Positions 11,270 to 24,149 of a DNA stretch of 64,000 nt are shown here, piece after piece. Position 1 is the stretch's first letter, and the number at the start of each line of letters is the position of its first letter. The stretch lies in assembly GCA_002205965.3 (NCBI GenBank), contig NADL03000122.1:1-64000 (forward strand). The letters run 5' to 3'. Position numbers and translations under genes: made by a program. Below the pieces are notes generated by a model that was not told the origin of the DNA, ran no database searches, and saw only the letters and a program-made list of their open reading frames with translations. This stretch comes from Kappaphycus alvarezii. Its lineage: Eukaryota; Rhodophyta; Florideophyceae; Gigartinales; Solieriaceae.

Positions 11270-11753
11270 TTAGTTGATTCATTAAACGCATGTTTGTGAA
11301 GATCATTTTCTTCTTGGATCCAATCCTTTGGTTCCCTAATATGAGCCCGTCCATCATTTTAGTCACAAAGCAACTATCAATTTTGGCAGCCTCTGGATGG
11401 AACTGAAGACATTCTGAGTTGCGCAGCGAAATTATCCAAAGGTTAGACATCAGTAGCACAAATGTTGGCATCCCTCGTCATTGTTACGCTGGGAACCGGT
11501 AACGATTTTTGGAGATGAATTAGATATGGCTAACTTCCTTATATTGATTTCCTTAACAGTAAAATTTTCCTTCGTGTGATGAAAAATGCACCTATTTTGA
11601 GTATACACATTTTCCGGAATGATTATCGGGATAGTCATTCTGGAAAAATTGTATACTATTAGACCAGAAACACCCTGATAACTCTAGTTGTGCGTTGAGG
11701 TAGTCTTTTGTGTTAACTTAATAGGCTCACAAGGAAACTATACAGCTGTTATG

Positions 11754-11783
11754 TCCTACACGGCAGTTTCCTACACGGCAGTT
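11754..11783. repeat. 15 bp tandem duplication (U1)
   Basis: TCCTACACGGCAGTT occurs twice head to tail. The diverged U3 arm has a single related copy (near 39,275), so the duplication arose in the ancestor of U1 and U2. Confidence 0.85.
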
Positions 11784-14700
11784 TAGACTTATTCTGTACA
11801 AAAATTTTAATTTGAGTCCCAATCTCGACAAAAATATCATTACCACTTATTGCATGTCTGAAACAAAATCAACTGAAAATTATCACCGAAACTGCAATAT
11901 TCGAGCCAAGAATACATATTTTGCGGATATTGGAAAACCCCGTTTCGAAGACGATGGAGGTGATGTAGCAAAAAATATATTTTTTCAGGGGAAACCGAAA
12001 ATATTATATTTCCGCATGTAGCCTGTGAACTATTCTACTAGAATTTTACAAAATTCAGAGTTATGCTTTCACTCTAGATAGTGACGTATTGATGATATAT
12101 TGTATTCCAGCTCTTACCGGTCCAGACCAGCGTACTCTCTACCTCATGTTCAGCAAAACGTTAGCCATTAAATCATGATAATATCATTAGGTGAATATTT
12201 TATGGAATTGAAATGATTAGACGTTCATTTTGGGTGCTGAAATGTAGTCTTGTTGACATGATTGGTTTCTATTATGCAGATGATATCATAATATACTCAA
12301 TGATTGAAAAATACCTTTTAGAAGCTGCCGCTTGCATCAAAATCCTTCTCAATAAGGAAGATGTGGTTATTTTTGTATTTCTATTTTCCGAGGCAGAAAC
12401 TTACGTTCTCACGGATAGAAATAAATACTGGATTAAGATTTTTACGCTTTGGAATATTTCTTGCTTGTGTTCTGGTTACTGCCTTAGGGGTACTAAAAAA
12501 ACAGACGAAAAGTTTTTGACAGAATAATTGAAATAATTACATTTACATAACTCTGTAGATAGGAGATGAATTATCTTCATTTCCGGAACTATTTGTAGTT
12601 TCTATAAAATAAATTCAGCCAGCTTACCCGTTAAACGATGCCCTAATCATGGCGACGCAGCCTTTATATGTACCACATGGATTCCACTCAGTTAAAATCC
12701 TCGGAAACCCATTTACCATGATTTACAGATAGATTGATTGGCTGAATATTCAATAGATGCTATTCAATCCGAGAAGAAACTGAATGAAGAGCAGATGCAA
12801 ATCTGTTGAGTTGTAAAAAGATGTGAACAAATTTAAGATATGTTCTCCCAGATCTTTACTTGCAGTGAATGAGTGCTGCGCATATCTAATCATTATATGA
12901 TCATATTATCTTCAACTATTGCGAAGAAATTTTTGCGTAAAAATGGAGCAAAATTGGAAGACGAAAGCTATTTGCCATCTGTCAGGAGAACTTGGCTTGT
13001 AATTTTGAGATTGAAGGTGAACGTGTGTATGGTTGCCCTAAATTTGAAAATTATCTGATTTCACGTGGCATATGTGGGATGAGCTTTTTCAGCTAGTTAA
13101 CAGTAATGCAGGTTCATAAATACCAATAAAAGTAAGTATTAAAGTTTATGCGGTGGACCTGACCGACGAGAATTTCTACTAGGTAACCGAGGGAAAAAGT
13201 GTCCAGAAATTCGAGATCGACAAGTCATTGATTCAAGAAATGGGTACAAGCTTTACACATACTTTATCATGAAGCAAAATGATATCACCTGCATTCAGTA
13301 TACTGGTTTTCATTCGATTGCAGTAATTGTTTTAATGGACAACTTTTGTTGCTGAAACGGTCAAAAAGATCCGTTCGAAATAGTGCCCGTTCAATATATT
13401 TTATCAATTTGTACATGCAAATCAATACGGTTTCAAGAAAAAGGTTCTCATGTTTTCAGAAAATTGAGTTTCTGATCTGTTACAATGATGTGAAAATCAA
13501 TCAATCAATATACACTGATAATATGTATATCGCAAGATCTTCCCTGTGCCTGCTTGAAAAAGGGGACCATGTTTTTCGGAGGATCTATCTAGTACGTATT
13601 TAGTGATATTTTTTCATGGTAAGTTATTGAGTAAATAGCGTGACAGGTATCATTTAATCGATATTATGCATACACTTTGCGAAAAGATCCATCTGTCATG
13701 TTACACCTAAAGTTGATGCCAACGAGCCCCAAACCAAGAAATTTATCACAGAGAAACCTGAATTTGGAGTTACACCTCTACACTTGCTAATTTTACGATC
13801 AGTCTACTCCAATGATAGTAGGAAACGGCATTTACGACTAACGTGCAAACATCATATATCATAACGTAATCAGACCATAGTTTTTAAACATACATCCACA
13901 AAGGTCATCATTTTTATGGCCAGTATCCCACCAAGCCTTAAAATTGGACTTTCTTCAGGGAGGAACGGCCAATTTGTTTTCCCCAACTCCACTACCACGA
14001 TGACCATACGCCCGCAGAAAAATATTACGTCAAAAAGGAATCGTGAACTGCAAATTTTTACCGCATTGAGAGCATAAATTTGCTTGATTCTATATCGTCT
14101 AATAAGAGCCCAGAAATATCGCATTGCTGGTTATCCCGACAATTACAAGAGTTATTATATATATAAAAAGCGAAAAAAGTCTCGACTTGATAAAGGTGCC
14201 TGTTTCTCGAGTAGCGCGGTTTCCAAACAGCAAGAAACTACCCCAAGATGCTGCTGCCCATTCTTAAGTACGTTGAGACCTTCGCCTACGTAGAATGTAC
14301 CACTAACTAATTCATGTGAGTGCTCCGACATCATGGGGTTCTTCCCGCTGCTGGACAAAAAAAATAACGCCGGGATGGGCTACTTCTAGTGTAATCGCGC
14401 TCTCACTGTTCATTTTTCGGCTTTTATTTCCCCCCCTACTTCATGATCAGGATAAGGTTAAGACTTTGATATATAGAGACAGTTGAATGATTTGTTTCAC
14501 GCTTCAGCTCTTCAATAATATCATCCATCTACAGTTAACTCAACCTTGAATGGTAACACACCTTCACAGGAACACCGAGTATTCTGTGATGAATCTTGTA
14601 TTCTTGGGGGTTGTTAGGCTCTATCCGAATTTTACCTTTATTTAAATCCTATTTCAGACCATTTTCTCCATCATTGAGACACACCCATTTAAATTGGAGA

Positions 14701-15964
14701 AGCGAGGTCATAGTTCTAATAATTTTATTTACGTACAAAATATTTGAAACATTCTGATTTAACAGTCATTACGGCGCTTGCTTTGGAAACGAAACCCATT
14801 TTTACACCCACCACCGACCTAACTCGTGGATATTTTGCCTGCGTTACGATTCAATGCCCATTTAATGCCAATATCCCCCACTTTATTTGAGTTTTATCCG
14901 TTCCTTCCAATGTTTCCTTTACCTCTACGAGACACCCAAATGTGCTTTAGAACAGCTTTTACGAAATAACTAATGAGAGCGAAGCATCTAAAGTCCCGCG
15001 AACTGTGTCACCTTACAGATTCTCCGAGTAAGTTAATTGGTGTATTATAGCATGCAAGTTTTACTGACAGGACAGAAAATAAGTTTTAACAGTTGCAAAA
15101 GAGATTCTTATATACAAGGATCCCGTAAGGACCGAAAAACTTCGTCACCTTCCTGCTTTGGAAAGAAGAACAGTCTTTTTTGAAACTCGTTGCAGGTCTC
15201 GTTTTACACTTAATCCAGAATCTACTGTTCCTGAGGCCATGGCTATGGCGCCAAAGGAAAGGCCCTAACCAACAACTTATATGACCTTATACTAGATAAA
15301 ATTTGGATAAATGTAAAAGGGAAGAATAATCCCCCCTTTCCTGAATACTTGAAAGCCGCATGATAATGACTTGCGGTATTTAATTTCATTTACGAAAGTA
15401 TTTCCAATTCGCTATGAATTGGTTTCCCGGAATTCCTATTTTCTACCACTACCCACCAAGGTCAACAAGTTACATGTTTGAGACTAGCGGCGCTTACTCC
15501 TTTCATTACGATTACACCTTTTAACTGTTTCGTGCGGCAGAAAAAATAGAAAACCTTCTGTATGTATGTATTAGGTTCACAGGAAAATTGAGTAATGGTA
15601 AATTTGGACTGTGAATGCTTATTTTAACAGATAAACGGAGCGCATGGCGAAGAAAAAGTAGAAATGCAAATTGAACGGTCGAGTTAAGGCGCAAGTACAT
15701 GTTTATGTGGTCAAAACAATTTTCACATTTCCTATAGCCCAATTTCGATCCTCGTAATTAGAATTTTTGATGTGGAGGGGCCCGAAAGACTAATCAGTTA
15801 ACGTAAATCATCCTGTTATATGTTCGAGGAGGTGCCGAAGCACTGTATGGTGTATGTGGCAGCCAGCTCTCAAGACTTTTTCCATGTCGGCGAGATATGA
15901 AAAATGCTTTGAACTAGAGAACCACTGAGCTTTGCTTGAAATATCTATATTTTAGCCTTGTCAT

Positions 15965-16168
15965 TTAGGATGTACTAGTTCTACGGTAGAAAAAGGACAC
16001 GTGAAATATTTTCATCTGCGATAAATGCCTATTAGCACCATACCAAGGCACGTGATACAGTACTTCCGATTTATTTGCTGTGACACCAAACTGGAAAGGG
16101 TTGGTGGTAGTCGGATTGTAATGTTCATCAAGAAAAGAATTGTACCGTGGGGAAATATCAGCTAACAA
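15965..16168 (-). pseudogene. Left-arm gene segment, 67 codons (U2)
   Basis: Identical predicted peptide to the 2,291 segment. Confidence 0.4.
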
Positions 16169-16245
16169 CCGAGACTATGTTTGATTACTTTCATATTCCT
16201 TGCTACAGAAAGCGGTCCTTTCTGTGCGTGATTAAATAAGGATTG

Positions 16246-16455
16246 TTAGCGAAACTTGGCCCTTACTGGCTCAAAAAAGGAGTAAGGGATGGAAAAATGA
16301 TTAAAAGAATAAAGGGTAGATACAGAGCTTGGTAAGGAGGGACGCATGTAAAGACGCGAAAGTGGTGAAAAGGGCGATTTATGCAGCAGACTACCTCCAT
16401 CGTTTCCAACCATTGTTATTCCTATACCTCCAGCCGCAATTCTCTTTCCTTTCAC
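16246..16455 (-). pseudogene. Left-arm gene segment with VKGKRIAAGGIG motif (U2)
   Basis: Copy of the 2,570 segment; the C-terminal tail differs through single-base indels. Confidence 0.4.
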
Positions 16456-16833
16456 GTGAACTCCTAAAGTTACACTGCCCGGAGTAAAATCAACTCAGTA
16501 CAGCCAGGCCGAATTTCGGGGATTTTTGTTGTCGCCACTGACTCTGTAATCGGAAAGCAAAGAAAAGGACACGAAAATAAGACATACAACAGGAAACATA
16601 GTTAGGATTTGAAAATGGCGGAATACCCAAGGAAAATTACATGGATGAAGAGGCATATGATTTAGTTAAGTAGGTGATGAGTACAGGGAAAGCGGAAGTT
16701 GAAAATACTAAGAGCCGCGAAATAGCCCCACCTGTGGAGAAGAGGTGGGAGGGGAGAGCAAGCCGGATACTATAGACTTCCCTGGTCTCCTCTTCAGTAA
16801 TGGAAGCTTTCACACGGGTATCTAGGAAATTGG

Positions 16834-17148
16834 CTAGAGCATACCCCGTTGGTTCTTGGAGCAGCCTCTTGGCTCGGGCAACGAGAAGAAATCATTGCAA
16901 AGAAAAGTAAAGATAAAATAATATTTGATGACAGAATGTACGCGAACCTCTTGCCTCAATTCCAACCGCCGAAACGTCTTAAAACAGTTACCGGACGCAT
17001 CTACCCAACAGCTATGATAAAAATCAGCAAAAGCACAGAAATGGGTATACAGAGGGAGGAGGGGGTACAAATCTACTGTTAAAGGTTGGTAGACTTCTGA
17101 GTGCCAGTTGGAGACCAGTCCAAGGACTGTATGGTTGGCTTGAAGCAC
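16834..17148 (-). pseudogene. Left-arm gene segment, 104 codons (U2)
   Basis: Open minus frame with NHTVLGLVSNWHSEVYQPL followed by VDLYPLLPLYTHFCAFAD. U4 keeps parts of it (SEVAQP, VDLYPLLPLC) with several stops. U1 and U3 counterparts (about 3,154-3,468 and 30,571-30,880) are shifted by one-base homopolymer indels. The plus strand is also open over 77 codons here (16,849-17,082). I prefer minus because it agrees with neighbouring segments. Confidence 0.33.
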
Positions 17149-18485
17149 TTCAAACTATCCATTTGTCAAAAACCCGTTGTGAACCTTAGAGTTGGACGAA
17201 TAGTCTCAACTTCGATTTCAGCGCGTGCGTGTGTTTAAGCTCGGAAATAGATCTTTGCTCTCCATTGAAAATCGGGAAAAACCAAATGAACCCAGATGAA
17301 CAGTTCGCTACGCGGGTTTCGTATTTAAATAAGCAAATACCTTTTATTTAGTTTAAAATTCCCCTTGATTAGTCCTTGACTCAAGGTTCTTGAGTAACTG
17401 GGAAGATACAGTAAGATTTATTCGGACCCCTATGCAAAAGGAAACCAACTACTCTTTCCAATCTGTATATATTGATGTTACATCAGTGTATCCTGGAAGT
17501 ACCCCTATTTGCGCCACCACGACGGTGCAGTACAACTGACTCGCTGTTAGAATTTGGCGCAAAAACTTATTACCTGTAACCACATTTTTCAAAAGCGCTG
17601 TGGTGCAGGTCTGCAAAATTTGCCTCAAAACATTTTCTCACCCCTTCGCAATTTCTCAGACAAAAAGTCAAAGTCTTTCTATGAAATTTTGAAATTATGA
17701 AACACTGAAAAGGTTAAAGTGACTTTCACACCTCTTTTCATTGTTTTACATGATAACATTATTCTGCAAATCTTTTCAAAGAAGGTACCGTAAAATGGTG
17801 GAACAAAGTACAGAAAAATACCTATGTAGACATTAATAAGCGACGAAAATTGATTGTCTCCCCAGCTTGTCCTTTTTGTCCATTACAAAGGAGAAATATT
17901 GCAAATAGACCTTGGGGTGATTTATTCGCCTATGCTATCATAAAAATTTTCAGAGCATTGTTCTATGCCTTTTTCTGTGCTCCATCATCTGCTATCATTG
18001 GAATTTCCTTTTCTGTACACTCGCTGCCAATAGGGGCTACCATGAATTCGCCCTGTCATCAGATGCTCAGATGAATCTTTATCTTACTCCGTTTCCTTTT
18101 CCTTCTTCGTTCTTTTCGGAACCAGTGGCTTCAGGCCGAAAAAAGGGCACCCATCTCTGCAATACTACTTTACTATCTTCCGTTCTTATGTATCTTAGTT
18201 GGAAGACTTGATCACTGATCAACACGCACAACCCAACCATCTCTTTGTTCCCAATGGAGCAGGCAGAGGATACCGCTTTAGGGAGCAGGGTGGGTACAGA
18301 ATTTATGATTTCTCAGAACTGAAGTACACAAAATACTTAATATCCCGCGTTCGACGGCTTTGCACTCGCAAATGCAATTACAGTATAGGCTCTTAAATTA
18401 TGCAAATTTTGTACGCTTTACAGCGCCACCATCTCTGTGGTCAGACTACTGTTTAAGATCCACTCCCTTTTGATGTCGCTCAGCA

Positions 18486-18866
18486 CTACCTCTTTCTGAA
18501 CGTATCAATTGGATCGGCACAGAACGAAGAATTATCGCAAAACGTCGTTATGTTCTCCATCCAACGTTCCACATATTCGGTTCCGACAAATTCGATCTTG
18601 TTAGGTTCCATCTGTTGCTCCCTAGCTACCGTTACACGAATATCCATCAATGATTGTAGCAAGTGACATTGTTCTGTTCCCTCAGGCTCCGGATCGTGGT
18701 CGCAGACAGACAAACCGTCACTCAGAAAATATGGGTGACCAAATTCACACATCCGTCTTCGATTACTAGAAAACTTTTCCTTAATACACTGCACAACGTC
18801 ATCTATCTTTGGCAACTTCGCCACTGTCACAATATTTGTCTCGACGAATTCAAGTACTGCTGGCGG
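18486..18866 (-). pseudogene. Open segment of the dead left-arm gene (U2), 126 codons
   Basis: Best-preserved segment of the minus-strand gene remnant. It opens directly after a TAG that could be a 3' splice site, at residues PPAVLEFVETNIVTVAKL, and ends in DPIDTFRKR. It has two Cys-rich stretches (SVCDHDPEPEGTEQCHLL and NITTFCDNSSFCADP). No family recognised. The same start after TAG is present in U4 (47,125). Between U2 and U4, over the first 39 codons, about 2 of 17 codon differences are synonymous by hand count, which is no sign of purifying selection. Confidence 0.45.
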
Positions 18867-19495
18867 CTAGTTCCCCGCACATCGCCTGAGGAACACCAAA
18901 ACACGGTGACTTGTAGAGGAAAATTCTGCATTGCATCAATTTAGTGTCAATGATACAAAAATTTGTAGGCAGGTTAGCGTTTAGCGGTGCAGTTATGTCA
19001 AATGTCCCCAACATCTATTGCTGAAACTATTCATTGGGAACTGTGTCCTGATGGAGCTTTCCAGGAGTCTAAATCTGATGGTATGACACTGTGTGGGTCA
19101 ACGACTCCGTTAACATCAATAATTTTTGGGTCGCTTCCGTATTGCGCCTGAGTCTCTGCTGTAACAAACTCAAATGAATGCATGCGAGGACCCCAAATGC
19201 AAGTCGGTGCCTGACGGTGCTTGTAAATTGGTTTGTTGTGGAACAGTCACCTTTGTCTGCGCAGTCCCTGCCTCCAGTCTGCCCTGCATCAGAACTTGTA
19301 CTGAGAGCTGCGGTATTTTGCGCGCGGATATCGTTTTGACTCAGCTGTTATGGAGGGGTTTAGGGCTGTTACGTAATAGCTAGTAGCATAGCGTCCGAGG
19401 AGTGGGGGATTTTTGGGTACAATTTCTGGGAGTACATTGGGCGTGCGAGTTAGCGGAAAGTACAAAGTTGGAGTCTGGTTGATGAGAGAAAGCGA

Positions 19496-19984
19496 TCAGT
19501 TGGTGGTTTTTTCAGGAGCAGGTGAGGGATGGGAATGAGCAGAGGGTGCTCGTGTGGAGAGCGTGGGAAATGAGATAGGACGGTTGCAACGATGGTAAAG
19601 AGAAGTGGATGGATAATTTACGAGAGCTTTTGCTGCTACCATGGGGAGAAGTCGAAATCTAGAGGGTTCGCTGTGAGCACCGGATCGATGTGATTGGTGA
19701 TTGGACAGAAAAGTGTTCGATGGCAAAAAGAAGGAATGGGAGGCAGTGGATTGTGTGCTTGTGCGCGAAAACAGTGGAGGTGATAGCGTAGAGGGGAGAA
19801 ATTGGGGTGTGTTAATGATTGCAAAATAGGTTAGCCTAGAGTAGAAGAGCCGGACGGGTGAGAAATCAGAGTTGCAGTTTGTTGGAAGTTGATTCGTTCC
19901 TCTCCGATATTTCCTGGTCAGGGTTTGGAATGGTGAAGCAAACGTGGCCAGCTGGGCTTCCCTCATTGGCTTTTCATTTTTCAT
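19496..19984 (-). CDS. Ser/Pro-rich minus-strand open frame, 162 aa (U2)
   Basis: Starts with a real ATG (MKNEKPMREAQLATF) beside an inverted CCAAT box (plus-strand CATTGGCT at about 19,964) and runs left, away from the pyrimidine-rich part. The minus strand is pyrimidine-rich here, so openness may again come from composition. In U1 (5,730-6,200) the frame is broken and only about 90 codons remain. Confidence 0.22.
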   Translation of the reverse strand: MKNEKPMREAQLATFASPFQTLTRKYRRGTNQLPTNCNSDFSPVRLFYSRLTYFAIINTPQFLPSTLSPPLFSRTSTQSTASHSFFLPSNTFLSNHQSHRSGAHSEPSRFRLLPMVAAKALVNYPSTSLYHRCNRPISFPTLSTRAPSAHSHPSPAPEKTTN

Positions 19985-20052
19985 TTTTCAATGTTTTTAA
20001 GTTTCAAAAAGTTGTAGAAAGCCCCGACCTGCGCCCCCCTGGCAATTGATGT

Positions 20053-20466
20053 TTATGGCCAGATCGACACCTCCGGCCTCCAGCTCCTCCAGGATACTGT
20101 ATCATATCGCAAATTGTACTGCCGCGAGGCGGGGAAATCTGCCGCCACAGAGTTCCGCGCTCCGAACAAAGCTGTCAGCTTTCGTGCAACGGTATGCAGT
20201 ACTGTACTGCCGTTACGATCAACCAGCGCAAATTCAGCGCTTTTGAGCCCCACTACGTCCAGTAGGGGCCGTAAGGTCCCTTCATACTGTATTTGAATAA
20301 AAATGTCACCTCTTCCCCTCGACTCAGAACCAGAGCAATAACAGTCTCTCTGCGCTCTTAACGGCGACAGTGATACCCCACAGCAACCGTATCCCTCACG
20401 CCTCAGCCGCCCACCACCGCTCTGCCCTCCGACGTAAGGCCATTGCCGCCCCCACCTGTGTCCCAC
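20053..20466 (-). CDS. Uncharacterised minus-strand open frame, 137 codons (U2)
   Basis: Copy of the frame at 6,324, with the same predicted protein. Confidence 0.22.
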   Translation of the reverse strand: MGHRWGRQWPYVGGQSGGGRLRREGYGCCGVSLSPLRAQRDCYCSGSESRGRGDIFIQIQYEGTLRPLLDVVGLKSAEFALVDRNGSTVLHTVARKLTALFGARNSVAADFPASRQYNLRYDTVSWRSWRPEVSIWP

Positions 20467-20835
20467 ACGTCAGTCGACGCCCCCGCCGCCTCACCCCACT
20501 CGCGACACCACCCACTACCTCCAATTTCGCGCCTCGCCGCACATACCACTCCACACTTACGCCAGCGCCCTCCAGACCACAAGAGCTCCGCACCTACCGT
20601 AACCACCCAAACGCGAACCCGTCCCGGTTCCGTCTCCACACGTCCCACTATCCGCCCAACTCGTTCCCGTAATGCGCATTACTCCCTCTCCCCTCTTCCT
20701 CTCTTTCCCTGGTGTCCTCGACGGCGGCGCCCTGCGTCCTGTTCGTCAGATGACACCGCCGTCTGTCGCTCGTCCCGACGGTATATGACGTCGACGACTT
20801 TGCTTCTTCCCCGCCAGCACGGTTCTCGAATATGA

Positions 20836-20861
20836 GAACGCCAGCCGTGAGGCTGGCGTTC
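20836..20861. other. Perfect 11 bp hairpin in GC block (U2)
   Basis: Same stem and loop as at 7,107 in U1, unchanged. Confidence 0.8.
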
Positions 20862-21148
20862 CACCCCTATACGCCCTGTTCAATCTTCACAAGCGAGTCG
20901 CACCCCGCAGCGTACTGTTGTCGAGCATCGCTCTGCTGTTGCGGTTGCTTCGCTCACGGCTTCCACTCGGCATCGGGTCCATCTCTTTCTATGCCCGTTC
21001 CGTTATGACTGTGCATGCTCACGGCACGGACTAGCTTGTGGTCTGGGTTGACGCGGAAACCTATTCAGCACGTCTTCGCACCAGGAGGTGCTTTCTGCTC
21101 TCCCTGCCCTGTTGGCTTCCCGCTCCCGGTGCACTTGCTGCAATGGTG

Positions 21149-21169
21149 TATTTGACGTTTGACGTGGTG
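21149..21169. other. 21 bp insertion private to U2
   Basis: U1 and U3 read CAATGGTG followed directly by a form of AATGGCTGG. U2 has TATTTGACGTTTGACGTGG plus TG in between. The insert contains TTTGACG twice, as left by slippage or end-joining repair. It is a useful marker for telling the units apart in reads. Confidence 0.8.
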
Positions 21170-22153
21170 AATGGCCTGGTGCCCCTCCTGCCTTGCCCTC
21201 TCGTTTACCCATACCACGTCACCCATGAGTGAAGCAGTGTCGAAACAAGGTAAGCCAGTGAGAAAAGCACTCTCGTCGCTGGTCTTCTGCCTGCCTATCC
21301 AGCTTGCGTCCGCCGAGAGCAATATCCTGATGAGCCGTAAGTTGATGGATGACAGCACACTGATGGATTGCATTTCAGAAGTGGCAAAGGAGCTCCACAC
21401 CTTGCAGGCGCTGCGTACCCAAATCCAACTCTTGACAAACTCCCAACACCCGCGCCGCGTGTTGCCACAGTATGTGCCCGAATCGCCTCACCGCGCTCAC
21501 GAAAACCTTGCCAGCCAAGCAGGTGACCGAGGCTGCCATGACAATTCTTGGCGCCCCTCCAGGACCTATCCCCTTTACGGAAAACCAGCCCAACGTTTGC
21601 ATTGACAAATTCCAGGCGACCATGGGCACTCCTCAATACGGTTTCGGGATACTGCTCTTGGAGGACACTCGTCGCCGCCCATACACGATTCCCTCTACAG
21701 CGTGTTCTATTCTCTGCATGCCGCATCCACCACGTTTTCCGCCTCGTGTCCCTGGACGTATTCCTCTCCTCTGCAACTTGCTTCGACCGCTTCGATGGCT
21801 GCATCCGCACGAAAGAATGATGCTCCTCACGCCCCGTCCGCACAAGTGCTCCCTTCGCTGCGCCTGCTTGGCCATCGGTCCGACACGCTTGCCCCTTTGG
21901 TGCACTCTTCATCTGCCGAAAGCCTTGTCGATAGCGCTGCCCACCCCTCAGTCCCTGGCTACCGCGCCTAAACCCGCGATTTCATTCACGGCATTGTTCA
22001 CAGACTCAACCACATCACATGTTGTTCACCAGGCACGTGCTAGAATCGGCTGGTCCCCCAGCTGTCACGTTTCCCATGACCTACATTTTCCCACTCCATC
22101 ACCCTTCACTCTCCAAATCAAGCACCCTGAGCAACCTGTTATCCTCGATCGGC

Positions 22154-22183
22154 GTAGTCTAGCGATAGCTGTCGCTAGACTAC
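22154..22183. other. Perfect 12 bp inverted repeat (U2)
   Basis: Copy of the element at 8,403, identical in arms and loop. Confidence 0.8.
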
Positions 22184-24149
22184 ACCGGCCGTGTGAGGTC
22201 GTCCCGCCTGACTCTGCCTCCCTTTCACACGCTCTAGTACACAGATCTGCCCCCCCTAGTCTCGGAAAATAGCCGTCCTACATCTCTAATCAGCAAAGCA
22301 ACCCCAATTATCCCCGCCTATTGCGTAGTGAAGCCAACTCTGCTTCCAAGAATTTTTGTGGGCAGGTGCACTGACATGGGACAGGACGGCGCGTGAGGAT
22401 GTTTTTGTGCTGCTTGGCAACATTAACTTCCAACCGATCTACGACACGTTCCGTCAGCTTGACGCCGCAAACCCCCAATTTCATCTCACCTCGCTGGTCC
22501 AGTAATATGCTCATCGCTGCGGTCCCCTCCAATTGGCTCCTCCCGTCGAGCATCTACCTTCGCCCATCCAAACACCATCGCCCCCGCTTCTAATCCCAGG
22601 GACCTCTCTCTTTCACGATTCCTCCCCTACTGTCTCCCAAATATTCTCCCCTTCACAGCATGCGACACACTTCACCCAGCCCCACTCAGACGGCACACCC
22701 AGCTTACCGTGCACTCTTAAACTTCAAGTTTGCTCCACTCCCCTGTTTCCACAGCCTAACCTTCACCATGTGTACTTCCCTCCACGATACTGTACTCTTA
22801 CCCGCTCACGTCCTCCATTGCGTGTGTGTCCATTCCGTGATGGAAAACTACGTCCATACTTTGACGCTAGGTCTAGCCTCGCCGATCCGTCTCGATCTCA
22901 ATTCCCCGCGGCCCGCCTTGTCCGAGCTAGCCAACCACCCTCTGCCCATACACTTGTACCCTTCTCACATACACTTCCAGTATTTTAACCCTTCCGATAA
23001 ACCCGAAACCCTTCCTGCATACTTGGCGCCAACTTCCGTTGCTCCCCTCGCCTCTTCCTGTGCTTGTCTCTTCACCTTCAATTGTTTCGCGCTATCCTAC
23101 ATTCTACCCCTACGCCTGTATTTCACGCCGCCCCCTAACCTTTCAACCTTCCGACGAACCCAATCTCTCTCCTGTGCCATTCTCTTGAAACACTTCTGCT
23201 CCGCTCCCCTCCTCCAGTGCCCCTCTCTGCATTCCATCCCGGAGCCTCCGCGCAACTTGGCGTCGCCGTTCCATCCCATTCTCAATACCGACCTTCCCAT
23301 CTGGTCAGAGCGATTCCACCCCTGGCAAGACAGCTGTACCACACACATTCCCTCGCAGTCCCTCAGCCCTCCCCGGCTTCTCTTCCCCGACCTCAAACTA
23401 TTCACCTACCGAGAACAGGCCAAATATTATCGCACGCCGTCGAGCAACAGAAAAAAAGGTTGCCTTACCATCACGCGAACTGCTGCCTCCGCTGTCCAAC
23501 ACTGCTTCACAATACACCAAGCCGCAGCCTGACATGTCAGATCTATAATCCCCATACACCTCTGTATGGTTCATACATACACAACAACCTTTGCTCCGCT
23601 CTACTCCATCTACTACTCTCGCTCAACCCCGCCCTCCCTCTTCCCACCCTGAACACACATAGATTCTCTTCTACATTGATTTGGAGGTCCTACTCGTTTC
23701 TCCTTCACGTACTGCGTTACTGCCGCACTTCCAACAGCACGTCCTATTGCAGCACGACTTGCTCCCGCATTATGAAGCCCGGCGAAGCCCCGTATGATGT
23801 CACCCAGCCCCGTTCAACAATTGCCGCACCTCTCTACACTGTAACATCCATTCATACTGCCCCGGCAGGGTCAACTTTCCTACACACTCCTTACCGACTC
23901 TTCATCGTATTGTGGATCAAATCGTATGACGGTGTCCATTCGCATTTTCGTAGCGGCCCTGATGGTCAGCCCTCTATCAGCGTCCTACTTCTGTCCTGGG
24001 ACATGGTGCTACAAAATCACATAAATAGCCCCCAGTCTCCCGTGTAATCGCTCATGAGGAATATCCAGCACCCTCCTATGTTCCCACCTGCCCATCTGCA
24101 AACTGAATAGCCCAAGCTTCTACTCTTGCTACAATCGCTATACTTCTCC

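Larger units (their letters stand above)
1..13615. repeat. Tandem array unit U1
   Basis: First visible unit of a 13.7 kb tandem repeat. The same start motif (ATGGTRAGTTATTGARTAAA) recurs at 13,616 and 27,364, and a degenerate form at 41,089. The first 1.64 kb is a diverged version, about 90% identical by eye to U2. From about 1,640 onward the match to U2 and U3 becomes almost perfect. The unit contains an AT-rich left arm (1-5,660), a GC-rich block (5,661-11,040) and an AT-rich right arm (11,041-13,615). The array may continue to the left of the window. Confidence 0.95.
21038..24047 (+). other. Overlapping long open frames (U2)
   Basis: Equivalent region in U2: 21,472-22,272, 22,660-23,532 and 23,217-24,047 are open in different frames. 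The frame that ran to 8,644 in U1 stops at 22,272 here because U2 has one extra C near 22,255. Such drift between near-identical copies argues against selection on that frame. Confidence 0.5.
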
